Of a stretch of 5,840 nt of DNA, positions 1-5,195 are shown one piece after another. The DNA comes from JBBQWT01 sp038210375. Lineage in GTDB: Bacteria > Acidobacteriota > Terriglobia > Terriglobales > Acidobacteriaceae. The stretch's first letter is position 1. Each line of letters starts with the position of its first letter. The notes below the pieces were generated by a model. That model was not told the origin of the DNA, did no database searches, and saw only the letters and a program-made list of their open reading frames with translations. The DNA is taken from contig JBBQWT010000047.1 of assembly GCA_038210375.1 (NCBI GenBank), positions 1 through 5,840 on the forward strand, in the 5' to 3' direction. The translations under genes and the position numbers were made by a program.

Positions 1-30
1 TTTCCAATCGAAGGATGAGCCTGAAGGAAG
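1..30 (+). repeat. Left terminal/subterminal inverted repeat of the IS
   Basis: Bases 2-28 match the reverse complement of the inner right-end repeat. TTCCAAT is identical, then come two swapped bases and a one-base insertion, then ATGAGCCTGAAGGA is identical. It also aligns to the outer right repeat, with more mismatches. It is probably a transposase binding site. Because the window starts here, an additional outer copy to the left cannot be excluded. Confidence 0.75.
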
Positions 31-112
31 TAGGAAGAACGGGTTGAGGGGTTGGTTCCTTTCGGGTTGGATTTTTCATAAATACTAGCAGTCGGCGGGG
101 CGGTGGGAATGT

Positions 113-133
113 GGGAATCGCGGAGCGATTTCC
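113..133. other. Stem-loop downstream of the transposase stop
   Basis: GGGAATCGC pairs with GCGATTTCC around a GGA loop, giving nine pairs including one G-U. It lies 30 bases past the transposase stop, inside the IS left end. On the transposase strand no T-run follows, so a classical intrinsic terminator is not supported. It could still slow transcription leaving the element or protect the mRNA end. An 8-bp tandem duplication, GTGGGAAT twice at 103-118, overlaps its left arm. Confidence 0.4.
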
Positions 134-162
134 GTCATTTCCACGGCCCGGATCGGCGGTCT

Positions 163-1395
163 TCATCCGGCCCGCCGGATGTGCGCGAACAGCGCGTGCT
201 TGGCGGCCTGCATGCGCCGCGCCGCCTCAGTGTCACTCATCACCAGGGCCACGCGCTGCAGCGTCGCCGGGGTGAGTCCGGGACGCAGGTATTGCGCGGG
301 GCGGTCGAGCGACAACAGTTTTTCCAGCGGAGTTTGCCAGCGCGGATACGAGCGGTGCTGGCGGCCCTTGGCATCACGGGTGACGACGGCCTGCGCCGAG
401 GGGCGATGATAGTTGACGTAGGGATTCAGAAACCCCACGTAGAACTGATTGAGCGGCGTGGCCTGCGCCGGATCGATGTGCGACCAGCCCATGTGTTTGC
501 GCACGATGGCGGCGTTCTTGGTTTCCACCAGGCCGTTGTCGCCGGAGCGGCGGGGGCGGCTCTTGGTTTGCTCGATGGCTAGTTTGTGCAGCAGGCGCGC
601 CACCTGCTGGTTGATGAACTCCGATCCGTTGTCGGAATGAAAGCCCCGAATCTGGAAGGGGAACTGCGCCAGCAAACTTTCCAGCACCGGCAACAGATAC
701 GCTTCCGAGATGCGCGGCGTGGCCAGCACCACTTCCCACTGCGTCACTTCATCGACGGCGTTGATGTGATAGACGCCCTTCTGTTCCGGACGATCGCCCT
801 GATGCACCGTGTCGATGCGCAGAAAACCAGGCTGGCCGCGCGCTTCCGGCTGCTTGCGCTGGCCGATGGAAACCGCGGCGGGTCGCGTCTTCTGGTAGTG
901 GCGCAGCCGTTCGCGATAGCGCGGACGCTGCCGCAGATTGTACAAGTGGCCGTTGGAGATCGAGGCCAGCCGCTCGAATCCGGGCGTGTGGTAGATCTGG
1001 AACTCGCGCGCCAGAATGTGCCGCGTGGCCGGACCGCTCAAACCTTCATGCGCTTGATCGACCGCAGCCAGCAGTTCGACGTCGGCCGGCGTATAGCGCC
1101 GCGGAAAACGATGCCGCCGCCGAGCCCGCCCGGCCACCTGGCCGGTCTGCACGTAACGTCCGATCAACCGCGTGACTTGCGCCCGGCTCATCCCCGTCAT
1201 CTTGGCGACGTAGGCCCGCAGCAACCCCTTCGCCCGCCGGCCTTGCCCGGGATACTCCTGCTGCCCCAGCAGCCGCTGTATCCATCCGTAAATCTGCGCA
1301 CGGCCCTGACCTGCAAACCGCACACTCTCCGAAGCCCCGAGAAAGGCCTCGATTTCCACCACCGTGAGTTTTTCCGCTTCGAGCACGCTGATCAT
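163..1395 (-). CDS. IS transposase, integrase-core (rve) DDE family
   Basis: Catalyses cutting and strand transfer of the surrounding IS. The 410-residue protein has an N-terminal helical part with a probable helix-turn-helix at about residues 57-84 (AKMTGMSRAQVTRLIGRY) and a second DNA-binding-like segment at about 100-132. An RNase-H-fold integrase core follows at about 190-330. Visible catalytic acids are D195 (FLRIDTVHQ), D255 (FHSDNGSEF) and E291 (NGLVETKN), with 35 residues between the last two. The NYHRPS motif after the core is also usual for integrase-core transposases. The basic C-terminal tail probably contacts DNA. The start at 1395 is preceded by GAGGGTGG, a close but usable ribosome site. 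No frameshift or internal stop is present, so it is a complete single-frame transposase. It is transcribed away from the neighbouring HU gene. IS481-like is the best guess for family; the DDE assignment itself is secure. Confidence 0.9.
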   Translation of the reverse strand: MISVLEAEKLTVVEIEAFLGASESVRFAGQGRAQIYGWIQRLLGQQEYPGQGRRAKGLLRAYVAKMTGMSRAQVTRLIGRYVQTGQVAGRARRRHRFPRRYTPADVELLAAVDQAHEGLSGPATRHILAREFQIYHTPGFERLASISNGHLYNLRQRPRYRERLRHYQKTRPAAVSIGQRKQPEARGQPGFLRIDTVHQGDRPEQKGVYHINAVDEVTQWEVVLATPRISEAYLLPVLESLLAQFPFQIRGFHSDNGSEFINQQVARLLHKLAIEQTKSRPRRSGDNGLVETKNAAIVRKHMGWSHIDPAQATPLNQFYVGFLNPYVNYHRPSAQAVVTRDAKGRQHRSYPRWQTPLEKLLSLDRPAQYLRPGLTPATLQRVALVMSDTEAARRMQAAKHALFAHIRRAG

Positions 1396-1418
1396 CCACC
1401 CTCAGCTTGCCCGCTTTT

Positions 1419-1447
1419 CCTCCTTCAGGCTCATCTTGCATTGGAAT
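1419..1447 (-). repeat. Right-end inverted repeat of the IS, inner copy
   Basis: TCCTTCAGGCTCATCTTG at 1421-1438 is followed by CATTGGAA. It is the reverse complement of the left-end repeat apart from two substitutions and a one-base gap, and it is a direct repeat of the outer copy 35 bp further right. It lies between the transposase start codon and the element boundary, so binding there could also repress the transposase promoter. Confidence 0.75.
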
Positions 1448-1453
1448 CCAGCC

Positions 1454-1482
1454 TCTCCTTCAGGCTCATCTTGTGTTGGACA
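1454..1482 (-). repeat. Right-end inverted repeat of the IS, outer (terminal) copy
   Basis: TCCTTCAGGCTCATCTTG at 1456-1473 is identical to the inner copy, followed by TGTTGGACA. Read inward the end begins TGTCCAACAC, a plausible IS tip. Aligned over 27 bases, the inner and outer copies differ at about three positions. The boundary at 1482 is inferred from this alignment. Confidence 0.7.
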
Positions 1483-1492
1483 AGACTCCCGA

Positions 1493-1521
1493 TTGACAAC
1501 GGGGCGCAAGTCCATTACTAT
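1493..1521 (+). promoter_or_regulatory. Sigma-70-type promoter of the HU-family gene
   Basis: A perfect -35 box TTGACA (1493-1498) is separated by exactly 17 bases from TACTAT (1516-1521), which matches four of six bases of the -10 consensus. Transcription would start near 1528, leaving a leader of about 60 bases before the HU start. The -35 begins only 10 bases beyond the inferred IS end, so the element has displaced whatever originally lay upstream. Confidence 0.65.
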
Positions 1522-1587
1522 CCATAAGTTAGGGACTGTTCTTCGAAAAATAATGGCATTCGGCCCGCGGTTCGATGGGGCATGATC

Positions 1588-1857
1588 ATGATCAAACTCG
1601 ACATCATCAACGAAGTGGTCAGCAAAACCGGGGTCACCAAGACCAAGGCCGAGGTGGCGGTTGAGACCGTGTTTGAAAGCATGAAAAGAGCTTTGACCGC
1701 CGGCGAAAGAATCGAGTTGCGCGGTTTTGGAGTGTTTAACGTACGTCCCCGCAAGACCGGCATCGGCCGCAACCCGCGGACCGGCGCTGAAGTCGATATC
1801 CCGCCGGGCAAGGCAGTACGGTTTAAGCCCGGTAAAGAGTTGCAGTCCATCGATTAA
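1588..1857 (+). CDS. HU/IHF-family nucleoid DNA-binding protein
   Basis: A small basic histone-like protein of about 89 residues that acts as a dimer to bend and compact DNA. The N-terminal helices (KLDIINEVVSKTG, then KTKAEVAVETVFESMKRAL) form the dimer body. The family signature follows: ELRGFGVFNVRPRKTG, then RNPRTG, whose proline sits at the tip of the DNA-intercalating arm. The C-terminus GKAVRFKPGKELQ is also typical. The length is normal for the family. An in-frame ATG at 1582 would add Met-Ile. The ATG at 1588 is preferred because GATGGGG (1574-1580) then sits about seven bases upstream and MIKLDII aligns with the usual N-terminus (compare MTKSELI of IHF-beta). The gene has its own promoter at 1493-1521, directly beside the IS end. 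HU and the IHF subunits cannot be separated by eye, so no symbol is given. Confidence 0.93.
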   Translation: MIKLDIINEVVSKTGVTKTKAEVAVETVFESMKRALTAGERIELRGFGVFNVRPRKTGIGRNPRTGAEVDIPPGKAVRFKPGKELQSID

Positions 1858-1873
1858 AGGGTGACGATTAACT

Positions 1874-1906
1874 ATCAACGGTTCACGATTTCCCAACCAC
1901 GTTGAT
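1874..1906 (+). terminator. Stem-loop after the HU gene (possible terminator, no U-tract)
   Basis: ATCAACGGTT (1874-1883) pairs with AACC (1895-1898) and GTTGAT (1901-1906) across a two-base AC bulge, with an 11-base loop. That gives ten pairs in total, starting 17 bases after the HU stop. The downstream sequence TCCAACC has no T-run, so intrinsic termination is uncertain. It may instead be a 3' stabilising structure or a partial attenuator before the protease gene. Confidence 0.4.
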
Positions 1907-1936
1907 TCCAACCTGGGCAACCGCTTCATCCGCCGC

Positions 1937-1965
1937 TTCGTTATCCCGCTGCCGCCATCTATTAT
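1937..1965 (+). promoter_or_regulatory. Possible weak promoter for the site-2 protease gene
   Basis: TATTAT at 1960-1965 matches five of six -10 bases in an otherwise GC-rich stretch. It would place the transcript start about 17 bases before the ATG at 1989. The -35 region 17 bases upstream (TTCGTT) is poor, so this is only a candidate. Read-through from the HU promoter is the alternative. Confidence 0.25.
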
Positions 1966-1988
1966 TAAGACTCGCGACCTTTCGCACG

Positions 1989-3011
1989 ATGGCCACCGAA
2001 CCCAGCCCGACCCTGATGGACCCGGAAATCGCCTGGCCCCGGCTTGAGATTCAGCCGGAAGAAGAAGAACCCCGACCGCGGCGCTACTGGCTGCATGCCC
2101 TGCTGTTGCTGGCGACAATTTTTACCACGCTGATCGTGGGCGCGCGCCTGGAATCCAATTTCCTGCAGAGTCTTCCGGCATTTTCCACCGACGCAGATTT
2201 TTTTCCCCTGTCCTGGATTCTGCAACAGCCTTCGCGCCTGCTGCTGGGCATTCCGTTCAGCGCCACGCTGCTGGGAATTTTGCTGATGCACGAAATGGGA
2301 CACGTAATTTATTGTGCGCGCCATCGGGTGTACGCGACGCTGCCATTTTTCATCCCCGCGCCCACCCTCACCGGCACCCTGGGCGCGTTCATCCGTATCA
2401 AGTCCCCGATTCCGCATCGTGATGCGCTCTTCGACATCGGAATTTCCGGACCCATCGCGGGTTTCATCACCGCCGTCCCCATGCTTTTTGTAGCGTTGTT
2501 GTTATCCAAACCGGCGAATCCGGAAGCGGTCAACGCCGGACTTCAGTTCGGCTACCCGCTTATTTTCGACGTGATGCATCAAGTGGTACGTTTGGCCGGA
2601 GTGCCGGCCGGTTTTCTGCCCTGGCAATTGATCCTGTTGCATCCGGTGGGCATTGCCGCATTTGTCGGCATGTTTGCCACCGCCCTGAACCTGTTGCCTG
2701 CCGGGCAACTGGATGGCGGGCACATTGTTTATTCCCTCTGGCCGAGAGCCCATCGCTGGGTTTCGCGAGGGCTGATTGCCGTCCTGTTCCCGCTGGGCTG
2801 GATGTTCTGGCCGGGATGGCTGATCTGGGGCATCCTGGTGGCGGTCACCGGAACGCGCCATCCCCAGGTTCCGGTGTGGCCCCCATTGAGCCGTGGGCGC
2901 CGCCTGCTGGCGCTGGCTGCGCTGGCCATGTTCGTGCTCACCTTCATGCCCGACCCGTTTCCGGGGCCCAGCTTGAATAATCTGGTGCGCGATCGGTTCT
3001 TTCCGCAATAG
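1989..3011 (+). CDS. Site-2 protease family (M50) intramembrane metalloprotease, EGY-like, without PDZ domain
   Basis: A polytopic membrane zinc protease of 340 residues from this ATG. An acidic cytosolic-type N-terminus (EEEEPRPRR) precedes a first membrane segment at about 38-53. The second membrane segment (about 82-108) carries the zinc motif HEMGH at 101-105. The segment PFFIPAPTLTGTLGAFIRIKSP and the following FDIGISGPIAG (about 148-158) are characteristic of the EGY/cyanobacterial S2P branch. The third zinc ligand lies in NLLPAGQLDGGH (234-245, Asp242), and two more hydrophobic segments follow (about 262-288 and 306-321). There is no PDZ insert as in RseP. All catalytic residues are present, so it should be active; the substrate cannot be deduced. 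A longer reading from TTG at 1902 is possible but would start inside a stem-loop and add a non-hydrophobic, arginine- and serine-rich stretch. No clear ribosome site precedes 1989. The deacetylase gene follows on the same strand after 77 bp. Confidence 0.88.
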   Translation: MATEPSPTLMDPEIAWPRLEIQPEEEEPRPRRYWLHALLLLATIFTTLIVGARLESNFLQSLPAFSTDADFFPLSWILQQPSRLLLGIPFSATLLGILLMHEMGHVIYCARHRVYATLPFFIPAPTLTGTLGAFIRIKSPIPHRDALFDIGISGPIAGFITAVPMLFVALLLSKPANPEAVNAGLQFGYPLIFDVMHQVVRLAGVPAGFLPWQLILLHPVGIAAFVGMFATALNLLPAGQLDGGHIVYSLWPRAHRWVSRGLIAVLFPLGWMFWPGWLIWGILVAVTGTRHPQVPVWPPLSRGRRLLALAALAMFVLTFMPDPFPGPSLNNLVRDRFFPQ

Positions 3012-3077
3012 TCCGCGGTGAGGACCGGCCTAATTCGCGCTGGCCCGGCGCGGCATGGGTGAGAGATTGGCGCCACC

Positions 3078-3086
3078 GAGGATGAG
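3078..3086 (+). promoter_or_regulatory. Ribosome binding site of the deacetylase gene
   Basis: GAGGATGAG lies in front of ATG 3089, with GAGG seven bases from the start. It decides the start over the out-of-frame ATG at 3055. Confidence 0.65.
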
Positions 3087-3088
3087 AA

Positions 3089-4072
3089 ATGCTGCCCTTC
3101 AAACTGGTTTACAGCGACGACTACCATCTGCCCATCGGGCCCCACGTTTTTCCCGCGCAGAAATACCGGCTCATCCACGAGCGCTTGCTCGAAACACACG
3201 AGGCGGAGCCAGCGGACTTTCTTGTGCCACAACCGGCCAGTGACGACGATATCCTGCTGGTCCATACGCCGCAGTATGTAGCCAGCCTGAAAGACGGGAC
3301 GCTGTCTCCGCAGGCGCAGGCTTTGATGGAGATCCCCTATTCGCAGGCGTTGGTGCGCGCGTTCTGGCTGGCTGCGGGAGGCTCGATCCTGGCGGCCGAG
3401 AAGGCTCTTGCCGAATCAGTGGCCTTCAACCTGGGCGGCGGCTTCCATCACGCGTTTCCCGGACACGGGGAAGGCTTTTGCATGATTCACGACGTGGCCG
3501 TGGCCATCCGCAGAATGCAGAAAGATAAGAAGATCAAACGCGCCATGACCGTGGATTGCGACGTCCACCACGGCAACGGCACCGCGGCCATATTCGCCCC
3601 GCGGCGTCAGGCATCCGCGCTGCTGCCATCCGACCTGCCCGGCACCGCCGATGTTCATGCGGATTCTGCCGAGGGCGAAGACGAAGTCTTCACCATTTCC
3701 CTGCATCAGCAGCACAATTATCCGGCGATCAAGCCGCCCTCGTCGATCGACGTAAACCTGCCGGACGGTACCGGCGATGATGAGTACCTGCATTGGCTGG
3801 ATAACGCCTTGAGCTCAGGGTTGCGAAATTTTTCGCCCGACTTGATCTGCTATATCGCCGGGGCGGACCCCTATCGCGATGACCAGTTGGGCGGATTGAA
3901 GCTGAGCATTGAAGGATTGAAGCAGAGGGATGAGTTGATGTTCCAGGTGGCGCAAGCAAGGGGCGTCCCGGTGATGATCACGTTTGCCGGCGGGTATGCG
4001 CGGCGGGTGGAAGACACGGTGACCATCCATTGCAATACGGTGGCGGCGGCCAGGGCAGTGTTTGCTAAGTAA
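3089..4072 (+). CDS. Histone-deacetylase superfamily protein (class IV-like zinc deacetylase)
   Basis: Predicted cytoplasmic zinc amidohydrolase of 327 residues that removes acetyl groups from lysines or small amides such as acetylpolyamines. The N-terminus (FKLVYSDDYHLPIGPHVFPAQKY) resembles the HDAC11-like/class IV bacterial branch. Motifs in order: HTPQYV (59-64), the active-site histidine pair in GGGFHHA (H120, H121), DCDVHHGNGT with zinc ligands D158 and H160, AGADPYRDDQLGG with the third zinc ligand D260, and GGYA with the probable catalytic Tyr303. All catalytic positions are present. Unusual is a stretch at about 171-199, between HHGNGTAAIFA and VFTISLHQQHNYP, roughly 25 residues longer than the short turn normally found there. 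It is rich in Ala, Pro and acidic residues and the frame continues cleanly. It is probably co-transcribed with the protease gene 77 bp upstream and ends before a convergent gene. The true substrate cannot be read from the sequence. Confidence 0.92.
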   Translation: MLPFKLVYSDDYHLPIGPHVFPAQKYRLIHERLLETHEAEPADFLVPQPASDDDILLVHTPQYVASLKDGTLSPQAQALMEIPYSQALVRAFWLAAGGSILAAEKALAESVAFNLGGGFHHAFPGHGEGFCMIHDVAVAIRRMQKDKKIKRAMTVDCDVHHGNGTAAIFAPRRQASALLPSDLPGTADVHADSAEGEDEVFTISLHQQHNYPAIKPPSSIDVNLPDGTGDDEYLHWLDNALSSGLRNFSPDLICYIAGADPYRDDQLGGLKLSIEGLKQRDELMFQVAQARGVPVMITFAGGYARRVEDTVTIHCNTVAAARAVFAK

Positions 4073-4143
4073 GAGCAAATAAAATGCGCAGTCTGTCGCA
4101 CAAATAATGTTTGCCGCCATGTCACTGCCACCCTCTTCCCCGG

Positions 4144-4369
4144 TGTCATCCTGACGACCCCCGGCTTTATCGGGGTGAGGAAGGACCCCTACTGTTCGAC
4201 CAATATTTCCCTTGGGTGTTTTGCAGTCCTCAGTTACAAATCAGCGGCTTGCGACCGCAACGTAAGGTGGTCAGTGTTCGGCGGGGATGAACCATTGGGT
4301 TAGCTGAGTGCTTGCAGAGGGTAGGGATTCTTCCTCACCCCGATAAAGCCGGGGGTCGTCAGAATGACA
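4144..4369. repeat. 226-bp inverted-repeat element (REPIN/MITE-like) between convergent genes
   Basis: Bases 4144-4192 and 4321-4369 are reverse complements over 49 positions with three mismatches; the middle stretch of 36 bases is exact. Each arm contains its own small hairpin (CCCCG GCTTTAT CGGGG). The outer tips read TGTCATCCTGAC and GTCAGAATGACA, a style I associate with dispersed palindromes in Acidobacteriota (unverified). The 128-bp centre contains no credible gene; a small palindrome, TTGCG-AC-CGCAA (4249-4260), sits within two bases of the symmetry centre. No flanking duplication was seen. In the surrounding 4073-4446 gap nothing else resembles a gene. The element could serve as a bidirectional terminator for the convergent deacetylase and hydrolase genes. 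Confidence 0.85.
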
Positions 4370-4391
4370 TCCGTTTGGGGGATTGCCTCCA

Positions 4392-4411
4392 CGCGGTTTC
4401 AAATAACCGCG
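4392..4411. other. Stem-loop in the 3' region of the convergent hydrolase gene
   Basis: CGCGGTT pairs perfectly with AACCGCG around a TCAAAT loop, seven pairs, 36 bases past the hydrolase stop codon. Neither strand has a following T-run, so it is at best a non-canonical terminator or an mRNA end-protecting hairpin. Confidence 0.4.
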
Positions 4412-4446
4412 CTGGCGCGAGGAAGCCAACCATCTCGCCGGTGGCC

Positions 4447-5154
4447 TTACTGCGAAGCCCCTGCCTTTAAATACCTCGACAGGAATGACAAGATGCGCTG
4501 CGACGCATCGACGGCGTGTACCGGATCGAACGCGTGTCCCAGGCCGGGATAGATCTTCATCTCGTGGCGGGCCTTGATGTCTTTCAAGATTGTTTCGGAC
4601 TTGTAAGCCTCTGACACCGAGACTACCGGGTCGGCGTCCCCGTGGAGGACCAGGGTTGGCGGCATGGCGGTCACCTCGGATGCGTAGGGCTCGGGAAATC
4701 CGCCGAAGATATTTACCACCGCTTTTACCCTGCGGTCGGTGGAGGCCAGTGCCATCGAGAGGTATCCGCCTAACGAAAGGCCGAGCAAGCCAATGCGTTG
4801 CTTGTCCACGGTGGGCTGGGCCCCCATGAAATCGATGGCGTCGGACAAAGTCTGCACCCAGGTCTTGAAATGCTGCCGGGTTGCTGACGGGCTGGCGTAT
4901 CCGGTTCCGGTGCTCTCGAAATAGCGCACCACGAAAACGGCGTAACCGAAACGTGCCAGCATGGGAGAGTAGCGGCTGATGGATGAATGTCCGCCGCCGG
5001 AGCCGTGCACCACCATGACCGCGGGATGAGATTCTTCGGCGACGATGCCGCTGGCGGCCTCGTGATGTACCGGCCCGGTTTGGGAATGAGGGGTCCCCTG
5101 TGGGTACAGAGGCTCAATCGTGATGTGCTTGCCTTGACTGGGGAAGGTGGCCAT
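4447..5154 (-). CDS. Dienelactone-hydrolase-family alpha/beta hydrolase
   Basis: A 235-residue single-domain serine hydrolase, presumed to cleave an ester or lactone; the substrate is unknown. The oxyanion-side motif HGSGGG is at 50-55, followed by RYFESTGTGYA at 77-87, typical of the DLH branch. The nucleophile elbow GLSLGG gives Ser127, the acid is Asp175 in HGDADPVV, and the base is His207 in GLGHAF. True dienelactone hydrolases have a cysteine nucleophile, so this is a family member, not clcD. No signal peptide is apparent, suggesting a cytoplasmic enzyme. The ATG at 5154 is the only sensible start although it is preceded by a run of C with no ribosome site. It lies 41 bp downstream of the glmS stop on the same strand, with a small palindrome (AGAAT GATA ATTCT, 5167-5180) in the gap, so it is probably translated from a glmS-initiated transcript. 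Confidence 0.87.
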   Translation of the reverse strand: MATFPSQGKHITIEPLYPQGTPHSQTGPVHHEAASGIVAEESHPAVMVVHGSGGGHSSISRYSPMLARFGYAVFVVRYFESTGTGYASPSATRQHFKTWVQTLSDAIDFMGAQPTVDKQRIGLLGLSLGGYLSMALASTDRRVKAVVNIFGGFPEPYASEVTAMPPTLVLHGDADPVVSVSEAYKSETILKDIKARHEMKIYPGLGHAFDPVHAVDASQRILSFLSRYLKAGASQ

Positions 5155-5195
5155 GGGGGGCGCCGCAGAATGATAATTCTATCTATCGCGGAGCG

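Larger units (their letters stand above)
1..1482 (-). mobile_element. Insertion sequence with DDE transposase (IS481-like; family not certain)
   Basis: One leftward transposase gene lies between related inverted repeats. The left repeat is at 1-30, and the right end has two tandem copies at 1419-1447 and 1454-1482. All share the core GATGAGCCTGAAGGA (or its complement). The outermost right end reads inward as TGTCCAACAC; a TGT terminus is typical of IS481-type elements, but IS family assignment from memory is uncertain and an ISNCY-type group is possible. The transposase frame is uninterrupted with all three acidic residues, so the copy may be active. The left copy resembles the inner right copy more than the outer one, so the true left terminus may lie a few tens of bases outside the window. 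For that reason no target-site duplication can be assessed. The right boundary at 1482 is inferred from the repeat alignment. Confidence 0.8.

Noticed and set aside
1421..1473. Tandem repeats as a CRISPR array
   Set aside because: Only two copies with a 17-base spacer, and an inverted copy at the opposite IS end; they are IS end repeats.
586..1527. A 313-residue open frame on the plus strand
   Set aside because: It is antisense to the transposase gene, has no family resemblance and runs across the IS boundary; GC-rich coding DNA commonly gives such shadow frames.
1902..1988. TTG at 1902 as the start of the protease gene
   Set aside because: It sits in the 3' arm of the HU stem-loop, has no ribosome site, and the added 29 residues have no family counterpart; ATG 1989 is simpler.
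3033..3052. GC-rich hairpin (CGCGC ... GCGCG) between protease and deacetylase genes as a terminator
   Set aside because: Only five or six pairs, no T-run, and such pairing is expected by chance at this base composition.
3055..3243. A 62-residue frame starting at ATG 3055
   Set aside because: It is out of frame with and mostly inside the deacetylase gene, which has a good ribosome site and full domain support.
4364..4552. Small plus-strand frame at the edge of the inverted-repeat element
   Set aside because: It overlaps the end of the hydrolase gene in antisense and shows no recognisable features.
5155..5195. A promoter for the hydrolase in the glmS-hydrolase gap (TAGAAT on the minus strand)
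   Set aside because: No acceptable -35 box lies at 16-18 bases from it; the hexamer is part of a small AGAAT-GATA-ATTCT palindrome.
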